DNA of 24,596 nt, taken from positions 1 through 24,596 of the forward strand of contig DBMH01000060.1 in the NCBI GenBank assembly GCA_002297645.1, read 5' to 3'. Below the pieces are notes generated by a model. That model ran no database searches. It saw only the letters and a program-made list of their open reading frames with translations, and was not told where the DNA came from. Of the stretch, positions 8,097-16,983 are shown piece by piece (the first letter of the stretch is position 1; each line of letters opens with the position of its first letter). This DNA comes from Rhodanobacteraceae bacterium UBA703 (GTDB lineage Bacteria; Pseudomonadota; Gammaproteobacteria; Xanthomonadales; Rhodanobacteraceae). The translations under genes were made by a program, and so were the position numbers.

Positions 8097-8156
8097 GCCT
8101 AACGCCTGAATTAAGCCGCGCCGCGAAGCGGCGTCGGCTTGAATGAATTGTTAGCG
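8097..8156 (-). other. attC site of cassette 1
   Basis: Core sites gcctaac (8097-8103, GTTAGGC on the minus strand) and gttagcg (8150-8156) bound a 60-bp imperfect palindrome with arms ttaagccgcgccgc / gcggcgtcggcttgaa and a gaa loop. The inner core contains the TAA stop of the cassette 1 ORF. Confidence 0.92.
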
Positions 8157-8708
8157 CGCGCCTCGATAGGGTTCTAGGCCAAGATGTGTTGCCACCAAGG
8201 GCGCGATCTTGCGTCCAGGGCCGAGTGTGCTTTTGAGGTAACTGAGCTCCACCAATACGCACGACATTGAGCCACGAAATCTCTCTTTAGGTTCACTAGG
8301 TTGTTCTTTGCTGAGGCGATTGCCTTTCATGGTAAGGGCTAGGTCTCGGACATTTTGCTTGGCAAATGAACAGCCTTCCCAGTTATGGGCAAACTCATTC
8401 CTGATCCTACGTACGACCTCAAGGTCATGCTTTTGGCAGTCTGAAATGATGCCGATTGCGTGACATGCTTTGATACGTGCAGAGAAGGTGCCGAGAGGGG
8501 CATTGAATCCGTCTACGAGTGCTGCGGAAGACTTCTGATCTCGCAAATAAGCCAGAAGCAGCTGACCCAAAAGCTCTTCCGAGAAAGCAGCGACAGAAAG
8601 TACAAGCCCGCGCTCATCTTCCTCACGCGCAATGTGCATTAACCGATTGATGCGCCCAAAGACTGGGTCGTCAGGTATTTCAGTGGTCTCTCGATCGGTA
8701 TCCATCAT
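8151..8708 (-). CDS. Cassette 1: MltR-like helical protein with an R-x4-H motif
   Basis: The protein is 185 residues; two adjacent ATG codons (8708, 8705) are possible starts. RGLVLSVAAFSEELLGQLLL (33-52), GFNAPLGTFSARIKACHAIG (67-86) and RRIRNEFAH (100-108) match the pattern of the MltR (mannitol operon regulator) domain. There is no mannitol gene nearby, so regulation of that operon is unlikely here. R103-N-E-F-A-H108 also fits the R-x4-6-H signature of HEPN-type RNases, although I see no nuclease evidence beyond this. It is the cassette closest to attI and so probably the best expressed from an attI-side promoter. No clear Shine-Dalgarno lies between the crossover and the ATG. The family call is fairly good; the biochemical role is unknown. 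Confidence 0.8.
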   Translation of the reverse strand: MMDTDRETTEIPDDPVFGRINRLMHIAREEDERGLVLSVAAFSEELLGQLLLAYLRDQKSSAALVDGFNAPLGTFSARIKACHAIGIISDCQKHDLEVVRRIRNEFAHNWEGCSFAKQNVRDLALTMKGNRLSKEQPSEPKERFRGSMSCVLVELSYLKSTLGPGRKIAPLVATHLGLEPYRGAR

Positions 8709-8881
8709 GTGCGCGCTAACTACTATTCGGTTTCAAAGTGAAGCCTAATTCCGCAGCCTAACCCGGCGTCGCGGGATCAATTCATGGCGAATGTCCTACA
8801 CGAATCAACGACTTCCGCCCATCGCCCCGCCTAATCCTGCCGCCTAATCTTGCGGTCTTTCCTCAGCGGCTGGCCGTCATT
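8709..8881. promoter_or_regulatory. attI site and intI/cassette intergenic control region
   Basis: The attI crossover core is GTTAGCG on the minus strand (8714-8720), at the boundary of the first cassette. The region contains several more core-like heptamers: gcctaat (8743-8749), gcctaac (8756-8762) and two copies of gcctaatc around 8830-8850. They resemble the integrase-binding repeats of attI sites. The divergent intI promoter and the cassette promoter should lie here or in the start of intI, but no clear -35/-10 pair can be called by eye. Confidence 0.7.
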
Positions 8882-9889
8882 ATGCGATCCTCACATTCGA
8901 GTCCGATATCTGCAAGTTGCACCACGGAAACGAAAGCGCCGCGGTTGCTGGACGAACTGCGCGCGCGCATGCGTAGGCTGGGTTTGTCGTTGCGCACCGA
9001 AGAGGCGTACGTCGGATGGGTGCGGCGCTTCATTCTCGCCAACGGCAAGCGGCATCCGCGCGAGATGGGCGCGCGTGAGGTGGAGGCATTCCTGAGCGGG
9101 CTGGTAACGCGTGATCGGGTTGCGGCGTCGACGCAGAACCAGGCGCTGGCGGCATTGCTGTTCCTGTACCGCGAGGTGCTGGCCCTGGAACTGCCGTGGA
9201 TGGACAACATTCGGCGCGCGAAGAAGCCGCTGCGGCTGCCCACCGTGTTGACGCGCGAGGAGGTGGCGGCGCTACTGGCCCAGATGAGCGGAGTCACCTG
9301 GCTGATGGCGGGCTTGCTGTATGGCGCGGGGTTGCGGCTGATGGAATGCCTGCGCTTGCGGGTTCAGGATGTGGATTTCGTGCGGCGTGAGATCACGGTG
9401 CGCCAAGGCAAGGGCGGCAAGGATCGTCGCACGGTGCTTCCGGCGATGGTGGTCGATGCGCTGCAGGGGCAGATGGCGGAGGCGCGACGGCTGCACGCGC
9501 GCGATCTGGCGGCAGGTTTCGGCGCGGTGTGGTTGCCGCATGCGCTGGATCGCAAGTACGTGAATGCGACGCGCGAATGGGCGTGGCAGTACGTGTTTCC
9601 CGCCCATGTGCGCAGCATCGATCCGCACGGGGGCGTCGAGCGGCGGCATCATCTGGACGAGACGGTATTGCAGCGCGCGGTGAAGGCGGCCGTGCGGCGG
9701 GCAGGGATCGCCAAGCCGGCGACCTGCCATACGCTGCGACATTCGTTTGCAACGCACCTGCTGGAGGCGGGGTCGGATATCCGCACGGTGCAGGAATTGC
9801 TCGGACACGCGGATGTGAGCACGACGCAAATCTACACGCACGTGCTCAATCGCGGCGGCAGCGGAGTGGTGAGTCCGCTGGATCGATAG
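8882..9889 (+). CDS. intI: Integron integrase IntI (tyrosine recombinase)
   Basis: The 335-residue enzyme recombines attI and attC sites to insert, excise and shuffle cassettes. The N-terminal SAM-like DNA-binding domain (about 20-105) includes LSLRTEEAYVGWVRRFI. The catalytic domain has R152 (GAGLRLME), K177/K180 (GKGGKDR), H283 and R286 (HTLRHSFATH), H309 (LLGHADV) and nucleophile Y318 (IYTHV), so all key residues are present. The insertion that separates IntI from XerC/D is clear at about 205-245, with GFGAVWLPHAL and EWAWQYVFP. Length is typical for IntI. The ATG at 8882 lacks a strong ribosome binding site, which suits low expression. It faces away from the cassette array and ends convergent with tex. 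The gene appears fully functional. Confidence 0.95.
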   Translation: MRSSHSSPISASCTTETKAPRLLDELRARMRRLGLSLRTEEAYVGWVRRFILANGKRHPREMGAREVEAFLSGLVTRDRVAASTQNQALAALLFLYREVLALELPWMDNIRRAKKPLRLPTVLTREEVAALLAQMSGVTWLMAGLLYGAGLRLMECLRLRVQDVDFVRREITVRQGKGGKDRRTVLPAMVVDALQGQMAEARRLHARDLAAGFGAVWLPHALDRKYVNATREWAWQYVFPAHVRSIDPHGGVERRHHLDETVLQRAVKAAVRRAGIAKPATCHTLRHSFATHLLEAGSDIRTVQELLGHADVSTTQIYTHVLNRGGSGVVSPLDR

Positions 9890-9932
9890 TCCGCGTGGTG
9901 GCCGCCATCATCCCGCAGGGCAGGCACCGAGC

Positions 9933-9956
9933 CCCTCTCCGATGGGCGGGAGAGGG
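9933..9956. terminator. Hairpin between convergent intI and tex
   Basis: Arms ccctctcc (9933-9940) and ggagaggg (9949-9956) flank gatgggcg. Neither side has a T-run. The arm sequence matches the hairpins at 16912-16968, so this is one copy of a dispersed repeat that probably acts as a bidirectional terminator between the two convergent genes. Confidence 0.55.
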
Positions 9957-9993
9957 ACTGGTTGGGGAAGAATGCGCGGCGCGGCAGTCCCGG

Positions 9994-12309
<2,316 letters not shown>

Positions 12310-12531
12310 GCGGTCGATCGGTTCCTGATTCTTGATGGATTGAAGAGTGCGGTCGTGGACGGCCGCTTTTTGACCTTCGCGATCAAGAACGATCGCAAAG
12401 GCAACCTGAAGTGCGGCCACGGATGACCACCATTGGATTGTCCGAAGTGGCAGCCCCCGGCAGACCGTTGCCGTCATCCCGGGTGCGGCGATTCCGGACG
12501 AATCGCAAGACGAATCGAGCGGAAAAGCGAA

Positions 12532-12549
12532 GGGCCGCAGTCGCGGCCC
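12532..12549 (-). terminator. Rho-independent terminator after the gene at 12561-13442
   Basis: On the minus strand GGGCCGC, loop GACT, GCGGCCC is followed by TTCGCTTTTCC, a stem of seven GC pairs with a T-rich tail, starting 12 nt past the stop codon. It separates that gene from tex. Confidence 0.75.
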
Positions 12550-12560
12550 CTGCGACGATT

Positions 12561-13442
12561 CTAGCAAGTGGTTTCGGGACTCTGCGATGTGTCCGGTGCG
12601 TTGGCTCCGGCAGGCGCACCCGACCCGCTTCTGGGCTTGCCGGACAGTCGGATGGGCCGCCGCTGCAACTGCCACCTTCTGTAGCGCTTCTTGCGCGGGG
12701 ACTGGTACGTCTCGTCAGGATCGACGCGTTTGACCTGGATCAGCTCGGCCGGAAATCCGGGGATTTTCAGGAACATCGTACCCAACTTTGCGGTGGCCTC
12801 GCGGATGGCAGGAAGCGTCATCTTAAGGGTGTCGAGTTCGGGCGACTTCTTGTGATGCTCGACGAACTGGCAGATGTCCGTGATTTCAGGCTTGTTCGGC
12901 GCCATGAAGGCGAAGCGGAATACCAGGTCCGGCTGAGCCCGCGCTCCGGAGTGTTCGAGGATGTAGTGCACACGGATCGCCTTGCGCGCCAACTGGACCT
13001 TATCGAAGGCGGCAATGCCTTTCGCTTCCACCAGCAGCACGGCGACATTGATGTCGTCGGTTAGTACGAGCAACAAGTCGACATCCTCGTGCCGTCCGCT
13101 GACCGGCCACAGCGATTCGTCGAGGTCGTCGATGGCCGGCATTTCCCGCACTTTGTCGCATTCCGCGACGAGCTTTCCCGCTCGCGCGAGCAGAAGTGCT
13201 GCGTACAGCCAATCGAGATGGTAGTCCATGCCGGCGAAAACGCAGCGTGCCTGCGGTCCCAACCCAAGATTCGCGTAGTGTGTACGTAGGTCATTGGAGA
13301 AGCGATCGGACAACCACGTCACCATGTCTTCCGCGGCATAGGCTTCCGCGAAGCCGAGATAGACGTAGCGCATCAAATGATCACGCTCTTTGGCGTTGAG
13401 TTGCTTGAGGTTGTCGACGAGGTGTCGAGCGAACGAGTTCAT
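12561..13442 (-). CDS. Hypothetical protein with a possible PD-(D/E)XK nuclease core
   Basis: The protein is 293 residues from ATG 13442 (MNSFARHLVD), chosen because GGAGG lies 4 nt upstream; an upstream start at 13466 would lack this. The N-terminal 110 residues are mainly helical. HEDVDLLLVLTDDINVAVLL (118-137) runs into VEAKG (138-142): D122, E139 and K141 on two predicted beta-strands match the D-x(n)-E-x-K arrangement of PD-(D/E)XK nucleases. The C-terminus is basic (SPRKKRYRRWQLQRR) and ends in a disordered Pro/Ser/Gly-rich tail. The gene has its own terminator and is transcribed divergently from yjdM, so it is a single-gene unit. I do not recognise a named family. A DNA-processing or defence role is inference from the motif alone. 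Confidence 0.75.
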   Translation of the reverse strand: MNSFARHLVDNLKQLNAKERDHLMRYVYLGFAEAYAAEDMVTWLSDRFSNDLRTHYANLGLGPQARCVFAGMDYHLDWLYAALLLARAGKLVAECDKVREMPAIDDLDESLWPVSGRHEDVDLLLVLTDDINVAVLLVEAKGIAAFDKVQLARKAIRVHYILEHSGARAQPDLVFRFAFMAPNKPEITDICQFVEHHKKSPELDTLKMTLPAIREATAKLGTMFLKIPGFPAELIQVKRVDPDETYQSPRKKRYRRWQLQRRPIRLSGKPRSGSGAPAGANAPDTSQSPETTC

Positions 13443-13603
13443 GCAGCCTCCGAATCGAATGGACACCGAGAATTCCGGGCCGCGTACTCAAGATGGGAAG
13501 TAAGCAGCCGGGCTGGCGAATCGTCGCACGAGTTCGCTGCAAGACGCCGGGGTTTCCGTGCGGCGACTACAATGCGAGGACTTCCACAGACGACGTCCTT
13601 GTC

Positions 13604-13945
13604 ATGCCCACGATTCCGCCTTGCCCGCAATGCTCACTCGAAAACACCTACCCCGACGGCGAGAACTTCGTCTGCGCCGACTGCGGCTACGAATGGCCGC
13701 AAGCCGCGCAGGCATCGAGCGAGACCGCGCAGGTCGTGCGTGACGGCAACGGCAACCGGCTGGCGGACGGCGACACCGTCGTCGTGATCAAGGACCTCAA
13801 GGTCAAGGGCTCGTCGATCCCGTTGAAGCAGGGCACGGTGATCAAGAACATCCGCCTTGTCGAGGACGATGCCGAACACATCGAAGGCCATTCGGACAAG
13901 ATCAAGGGACTGGTCCTGAAGACCTGCTTCCTGCGCAAGGCCTGA
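13604..13945 (+). CDS. yjdM: YjdM/PhnA family zinc-ribbon protein
   Basis: The 113-residue protein starts at ATG 13604 (MPTIPPCPQC); the longer open frame from 13493 has no support. An N-terminal zinc ribbon (C7-x2-C10 and C24-x2-C27, ENFVCADCGYEW) is followed by the PhnA beta-rich domain with VVRDGNGNRLADGDTVVVIK, LKVKGSS and LKQGTVIKNIRLV. Length and sequence are typical of the family, historically called alkylphosphonate utilisation protein PhnA although a role in phosphonate use is not established. No phn genes are nearby. It starts a plus-strand pair with the sensor kinase 84 nt downstream, which may be chance. Confidence 0.93.
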   Translation: MPTIPPCPQCSLENTYPDGENFVCADCGYEWPQAAQASSETAQVVRDGNGNRLADGDTVVVIKDLKVKGSSIPLKQGTVIKNIRLVEDDAEHIEGHSDKIKGLVLKTCFLRKA

Positions 13946-14029
13946 CGACGGCGCCGCGGCTTGCGCGGCACGGCGCGAACCGCGATGGTGATCAACGGCC
14001 GGCGGATGCCCGCCGGAGGGAGTCCTCGC

Positions 14030-15418
14030 ATGCGGATGTCGCGCTACCTGATGGTGCGGATCGTCGCGGTCGGCCTCGCGATCCTGCTCGCGGCGCTCGT
14101 GCTGGCACTGTGGCGCGCGCAGGCGGACGTCGAGCGCGAGGAGCTCGGCGCGGCCGCGATGGTGCGTCTCTTCGAGCGCCTCGGCGCGCTCGGCGGCACC
14201 TCGCCCGACAAGGCCGCGGACATCGTCGACGAGCTCCGGCGCCTGAATGCCGGCGATGACCTGCGCCACGTGCGCTTCGAACTGCGCGACGCCTCCGGGC
14301 AGGTGCTGGTCGCGGCGCGTCCCGATGTCCCCAGGACGTGGCTGGAAACAGCGTTCGCGCGATTTGCACCCGGCGTGCGCCAGCGCAACGCCGCCTCTCC
14401 ACGGCCATGGGAGTTGCAGGGAGCGGACGGCCGCGCCTACGTTGCGGACGTGCGCCTCAGTCCGGCCAGCGAGCAGCGCGAAGCACTCGACGACCTGCTC
14501 GGCCTGCTCGGGCTGCTGACGGGCTTCGCCGCGGCGATCCTGCTCGCGGTGTACTGGACGCTGAAGCGCGCGCTGCGTCCGCTGCAGCCGATCCTCGCCG
14601 CGATCGCCGGCTACGAACGCGACGACTTCTCGCACCGTCTGCCGGCGATGCGCCTGCATGAGATGGATGCGATCGGGCGTGCGTTGAATCATCTCGCCGA
14701 AGCGCTGGCGCAGGCGCAGGCGCAGCGTCGGACCCTCAGCCTGAAGCTGCTGACCTCGCAGGAGGACGAACGCGCGCGCATCGCGCGCGAACTGCACGAC
14801 GAGTTCGGCCAGGCGCTGACCGCATTGCGCGCGGACGCGCACTGGCTGGCGCATCGCACCGCGGCGCAGCCCGCCGTGCACGAAGTCGCGCAGGCGCTTT
14901 CCGCGCACGGCGAACGCCTGCAGGCCGGCGTGCGCGAACTGCTGCGCGAGTTGCGCTCGCGCGACGTGCACGGCGGCGACGGGACGGCCGCCTTGCGCCG
15001 CCTGCTCGACGAACTCGCGGCGGCGTGGCGGGGACGCGGGCTGTGCGTCGACCTGGATTTCGCAGCCGACGACGTGGCGATCGGCGACGATCTGGCGCGG
15101 ACGCTGTATCGGCTGACGCAGGAGGCGCTGACCAATGCGATGCGTCACGCGCAGGCGACGTGCGTCGGGATCGCGATCCGCATCGACGATGAGGCCGGTG
15201 TCGAATGGCGCTGCGAGGACGACGGCATCGGCCTCGACGACGTCGAGCAGGCCGCCGGTCGCGGCTACGGCCTCGCCGGCATGCGCGAACGCGTATGGGC
15301 GCACGGTGGCGAGTTGCGCATCGGCCCCGTCCGGTCGCAGGCGCGGCGGCCGGGACTGCGCCTGCTGGCGCGCTTCGGCGTGGACGCTACTGCAGGCGTT
15401 CCGGAGTCGCGCTGCTGA
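14030..15418 (+). CDS. Membrane sensor histidine kinase, NarX/UhpB type (FlhS-like candidate)
   Basis: I start the 462-residue protein at ATG 14030 because GGAGGGAG lies 7 nt upstream; the open frame extends to a TTG at 13961. Two transmembrane segments (about 7-28 and 154-178) enclose a periplasmic sensor of about 125 residues without a recognised fold. A HAMP-like linker (about 178-230) leads to the HisKA_3 dimerisation domain, with phospho-acceptor H256 in IARELHDEFGQALTALRADA. The HATPase domain shows the N-box RLTQEALTNAMRHA (361-374), DDGIG (397-401) and GYGLAGMRERV (412-422). Its partner is almost certainly the LuxR-type regulator encoded convergently, overlapping by 32 nt. Position beside frmA and gfa suggests control of C1 oxidation, as with FlhSR of Paracoccus; the signal is unknown. 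Confidence 0.92.
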   Translation: MRMSRYLMVRIVAVGLAILLAALVLALWRAQADVEREELGAAAMVRLFERLGALGGTSPDKAADIVDELRRLNAGDDLRHVRFELRDASGQVLVAARPDVPRTWLETAFARFAPGVRQRNAASPRPWELQGADGRAYVADVRLSPASEQREALDDLLGLLGLLTGFAAAILLAVYWTLKRALRPLQPILAAIAGYERDDFSHRLPAMRLHEMDAIGRALNHLAEALAQAQAQRRTLSLKLLTSQEDERARIARELHDEFGQALTALRADAHWLAHRTAAQPAVHEVAQALSAHGERLQAGVRELLRELRSRDVHGGDGTAALRRLLDELAAAWRGRGLCVDLDFAADDVAIGDDLARTLYRLTQEALTNAMRHAQATCVGIAIRIDDEAGVEWRCEDDGIGLDDVEQAAGRGYGLAGMRERVWAHGGELRIGPVRSQARRPGLRLLARFGVDATAGVPESRC

Positions 15419-16031
15419 GCAGCCCGTGGCGTTCCGCGTAGCGATACATCTCGAGCGTGCTGCCGAGCCCGGTCTTGTGGCGGATCGCGCTCTGGTAGTT
15501 CGACACCGTCTTCGCGCTGAGGCAGTGCTGGGCCGCGATGCGTTCCACGCTGTTGCCGCGCGCGAACAGCAGGAACAGATCGAACTCTCGTGGCGAGAGG
15601 GATTGGTGCGCGGAGATGGTGACGTCCGCTCCGGTGCGGGCTTCGGCTACCTCGATCGACAGCGGGCAGCCGCCGCGGCCGATCTCGCGCACCGCATCGA
15701 GCAGGGTTTGCGGGGCGCTGCTCTTGGTGATGTAGCCGTGCGCGCCGGCGCGCAACGCCTGCGCGGCGAGCGTCGGGCTCTCGTGCATCGTGAACACCAG
15801 AACGCGCAGCTGCGGCACGCGCTGGCGCAGGCGCTGCAGCGTGGCGAGGCCGCCGCGTCCGGGCATCGACAGGTCGAGGATCAGCAGGTCGGCGCCGTTC
15901 GCGCCGAGCCATCGATAGGCACTCTCGCCGTCGGCGAACTCGGCCACGACCTCGACCGAGTCGTCGAGCTCGAGCAGGCGCCGGTAGCCGGTGCGCACGA
16001 CGGCGTGGTCGTCGGCGATCGCGATCTTCAT
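15387..16031 (-). CDS. LuxR/NarL-family response regulator (FlhR-like candidate)
   Basis: The protein is 214 residues. The receiver domain (1-120) has acidic D7/D8, phosphorylation site D53 (LLILDLSMPG), T81 and K103 (GYITKS). The LuxR-type HTH (about 145-205) reads LSPREFDLFLLFARGNSVER and LSAKTVSNYQSAIRHKTG. It pairs with HisKA_3 kinases such as the one encoded opposite. It lies downstream of gfa on the same strand, but a strong terminator at 16059-16086 separates them, so it probably has its own promoter or low read-through expression. The 3' end overlaps the kinase 3' end by 32 nt. In Paracoccus a LuxR-type regulator, FlhR, controls glutathione-dependent formaldehyde oxidation; by context this is the likely equivalent, unproven. 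Confidence 0.93.
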   Translation of the reverse strand: MKIAIADDHAVVRTGYRRLLELDDSVEVVAEFADGESAYRWLGANGADLLILDLSMPGRGGLATLQRLRQRVPQLRVLVFTMHESPTLAAQALRAGAHGYITKSSAPQTLLDAVREIGRGGCPLSIEVAEARTGADVTISAHQSLSPREFDLFLLFARGNSVERIAAQHCLSAKTVSNYQSAIRHKTGLGSTLEMYRYAERHGLLSSATPERLQ

Positions 16032-16058
16032 CGTGGCCGTTCCGCTTACGGGAAGAAA

Positions 16059-16086
16059 CGCGCCGCGACGGGAGGGTCGCGGCGCG
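16059..16086 (-). terminator. Rho-independent terminator downstream of gfa
   Basis: Arms cgcgccgcgac (16059-16069) and gtcgcggcgcg (16076-16086) are perfectly complementary around a 6-nt loop. On the minus strand the hairpin is followed by TTTCTTCC. It lies 6 nt past the gfa stop and separates gfa from the response-regulator gene. Confidence 0.82.
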
Positions 16087-16092
16087 GCGCGA

Positions 16093-16668
16093 TCAGGACT
16101 TCAGCACGCCGGACTGCTTCGCCGCATGCGTGGCGAGCGCATCCATCAGCGGCGGATTGAGGCAGTCGTAGTATTCGCCGCCGAAGATCTCCTTCAGGCG
16201 GCCGCGCACCGAACCCATGCGGTTCGGGTCCACGCCCGACTCGATGACCGAGGACACGAACGCGGCGAAGCCGGCCGGGGCCCAGCCGCTCTGCGGCGAC
16301 AGCTCGGAATGGATGAAGTCGAGTCCGTGGAACGCGTGCTTGTCGTTCTCGATGCGGCCGAACATGTGCACGCCGCAGGCGCTGCAGGCGTGGCGCTGGA
16401 TGGTGGCCTTCTCGTCGACGATCTTCAGCTTGCCGCCGTTCTTCGTGACGGAAACCTTGTCGCGCGGCACGACGCCGACGACCGAGAACATCGCGCCTTG
16501 GGGCTTCCAGCACTTCGTGCAGCCGCAGGCGTGGTTGTGCAGCACCTGCGAGTCGATCTTCACCTCGACCGGATCCTGCGTGCAGTGGCACACCAGCGTA
16601 CCGCCGGCGAAACCGGCGGCGGCGGGCTTGATTCCGTTGTCGACGGAGGGATGGATTGCGACGGTCAT
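16093..16668 (-). CDS. gfa: S-(hydroxymethyl)glutathione synthase Gfa
   Basis: The 191-residue protein belongs to the glutathione-dependent formaldehyde-activating family, which joins formaldehyde to glutathione to feed the dehydrogenase encoded upstream. All seven zinc-site cysteines are visible: C27 and C29 (VCHC), C48, C50 and C53 (ACGCTKC), and C95 and C98 (ACSACG). Length is as expected. The ATG at 16668 is preceded by GGGAGA with good spacing. It lies 315 nt after frmA on the same strand, with a block of hairpin repeats between, and ends at a strong terminator. In the literature the enzymatic role of Gfa is debated, since the reaction also occurs spontaneously; a carrier or glutathione-binding role is the alternative. 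Confidence 0.95.
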   Translation of the reverse strand: MTVAIHPSVDNGIKPAAAGFAGGTLVCHCTQDPVEVKIDSQVLHNHACGCTKCWKPQGAMFSVVGVVPRDKVSVTKNGGKLKIVDEKATIQRHACSACGVHMFGRIENDKHAFHGLDFIHSELSPQSGWAPAGFAAFVSSVIESGVDPNRMGSVRGRLKEIFGGEYYDCLNPPLMDALATHAAKQSGVLKS

Positions 16669-16728
16669 GGCTTGTCTCCCGAGTGGATGTTCAGTCGCTG
16701 GAGCAACGTGGGTTCAACAACAAATCAA

Positions 16729-16968
16729 CCTCCCCCGCTTCGGGAGATCGAGGGCCGCCTTCCGGTGGCCCGGGGGCGCCGCAGGCGCGGATGAAGGCAT
16801 CCGGAGCGTGGCGCTTCACTCCGATGGCCCTCACCCCGCTGCGCTATCCATGCTCCGCATGCCGCCAGCGCATCCCTGCGCTGGCCCTCAGCCGCCGGAG
16901 GGCGGCTTCGACCTCTCCCGCTGGCGGGAGAGGGGAAAAGCGGTCACCTCTCCCGGTTGCGGGAGAGG
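16729..16968. repeat. Cluster of consecutive hairpins between frmA and gfa
   Basis: This gene-free spacer (16669-16983) holds a series of palindromes: gggccgcc/ggtggccc (16752-16771, one wobble pair), cggatg/catccg (16788-16803), ccagcgca/tgcgctgg (16865-16884), agccgcc/ggcggct (16890-16907), cctctcccgc/gcgggagagg (16912-16933) and cctctcccg/cgggagagg (16947-16968). The last two share arms with the hairpin at 9933-9956. They form a composite dispersed repeat that may also terminate frmA transcripts or stabilise them. The 60 bp next to gfa (16669-16728) hold its ribosome binding site and possibly a promoter. Confidence 0.75.
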
Positions 16969-16983
16969 GAGAAAAACTTCGCA

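Larger units (their letters stand above)
5298..9889. mobile_element. Chromosomal integron: intI, attI and five-cassette array
   Basis: The integrase gene on the plus strand diverges from five minus-strand cassettes, the standard integron geometry. Using the G/TTRRRY crossover of each core site, the cassettes are 8103-8719, 7793-8102, 6945-7792, 5877-6944 and 5304-5876, each with one ORF and one attC. The attC sites share the arm sequences ttaagccg / cggcttgaa and are mostly 57-61 bp, as in Xanthomonas-type chromosomal integrons. No resistance gene, transposase or transposon inverted repeats are seen, so this is a sedentary chromosomal integron and not a mobile class 1 type. Confidence 0.93.

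Noticed and set aside
5298..8156. Regularly spaced similar repeats as a CRISPR array
   Set aside because: The repeats are imperfect palindromes of 57-111 bp with core heptamers and whole ORFs between them, so they are attC sites.
8709..8725. TAGTAGTTAG on the minus strand as a LexA box for SOS control of intI
   Set aside because: It resembles only half of the Xanthomonas-type LexA palindrome and overlaps the attI core; no second half-site is present.
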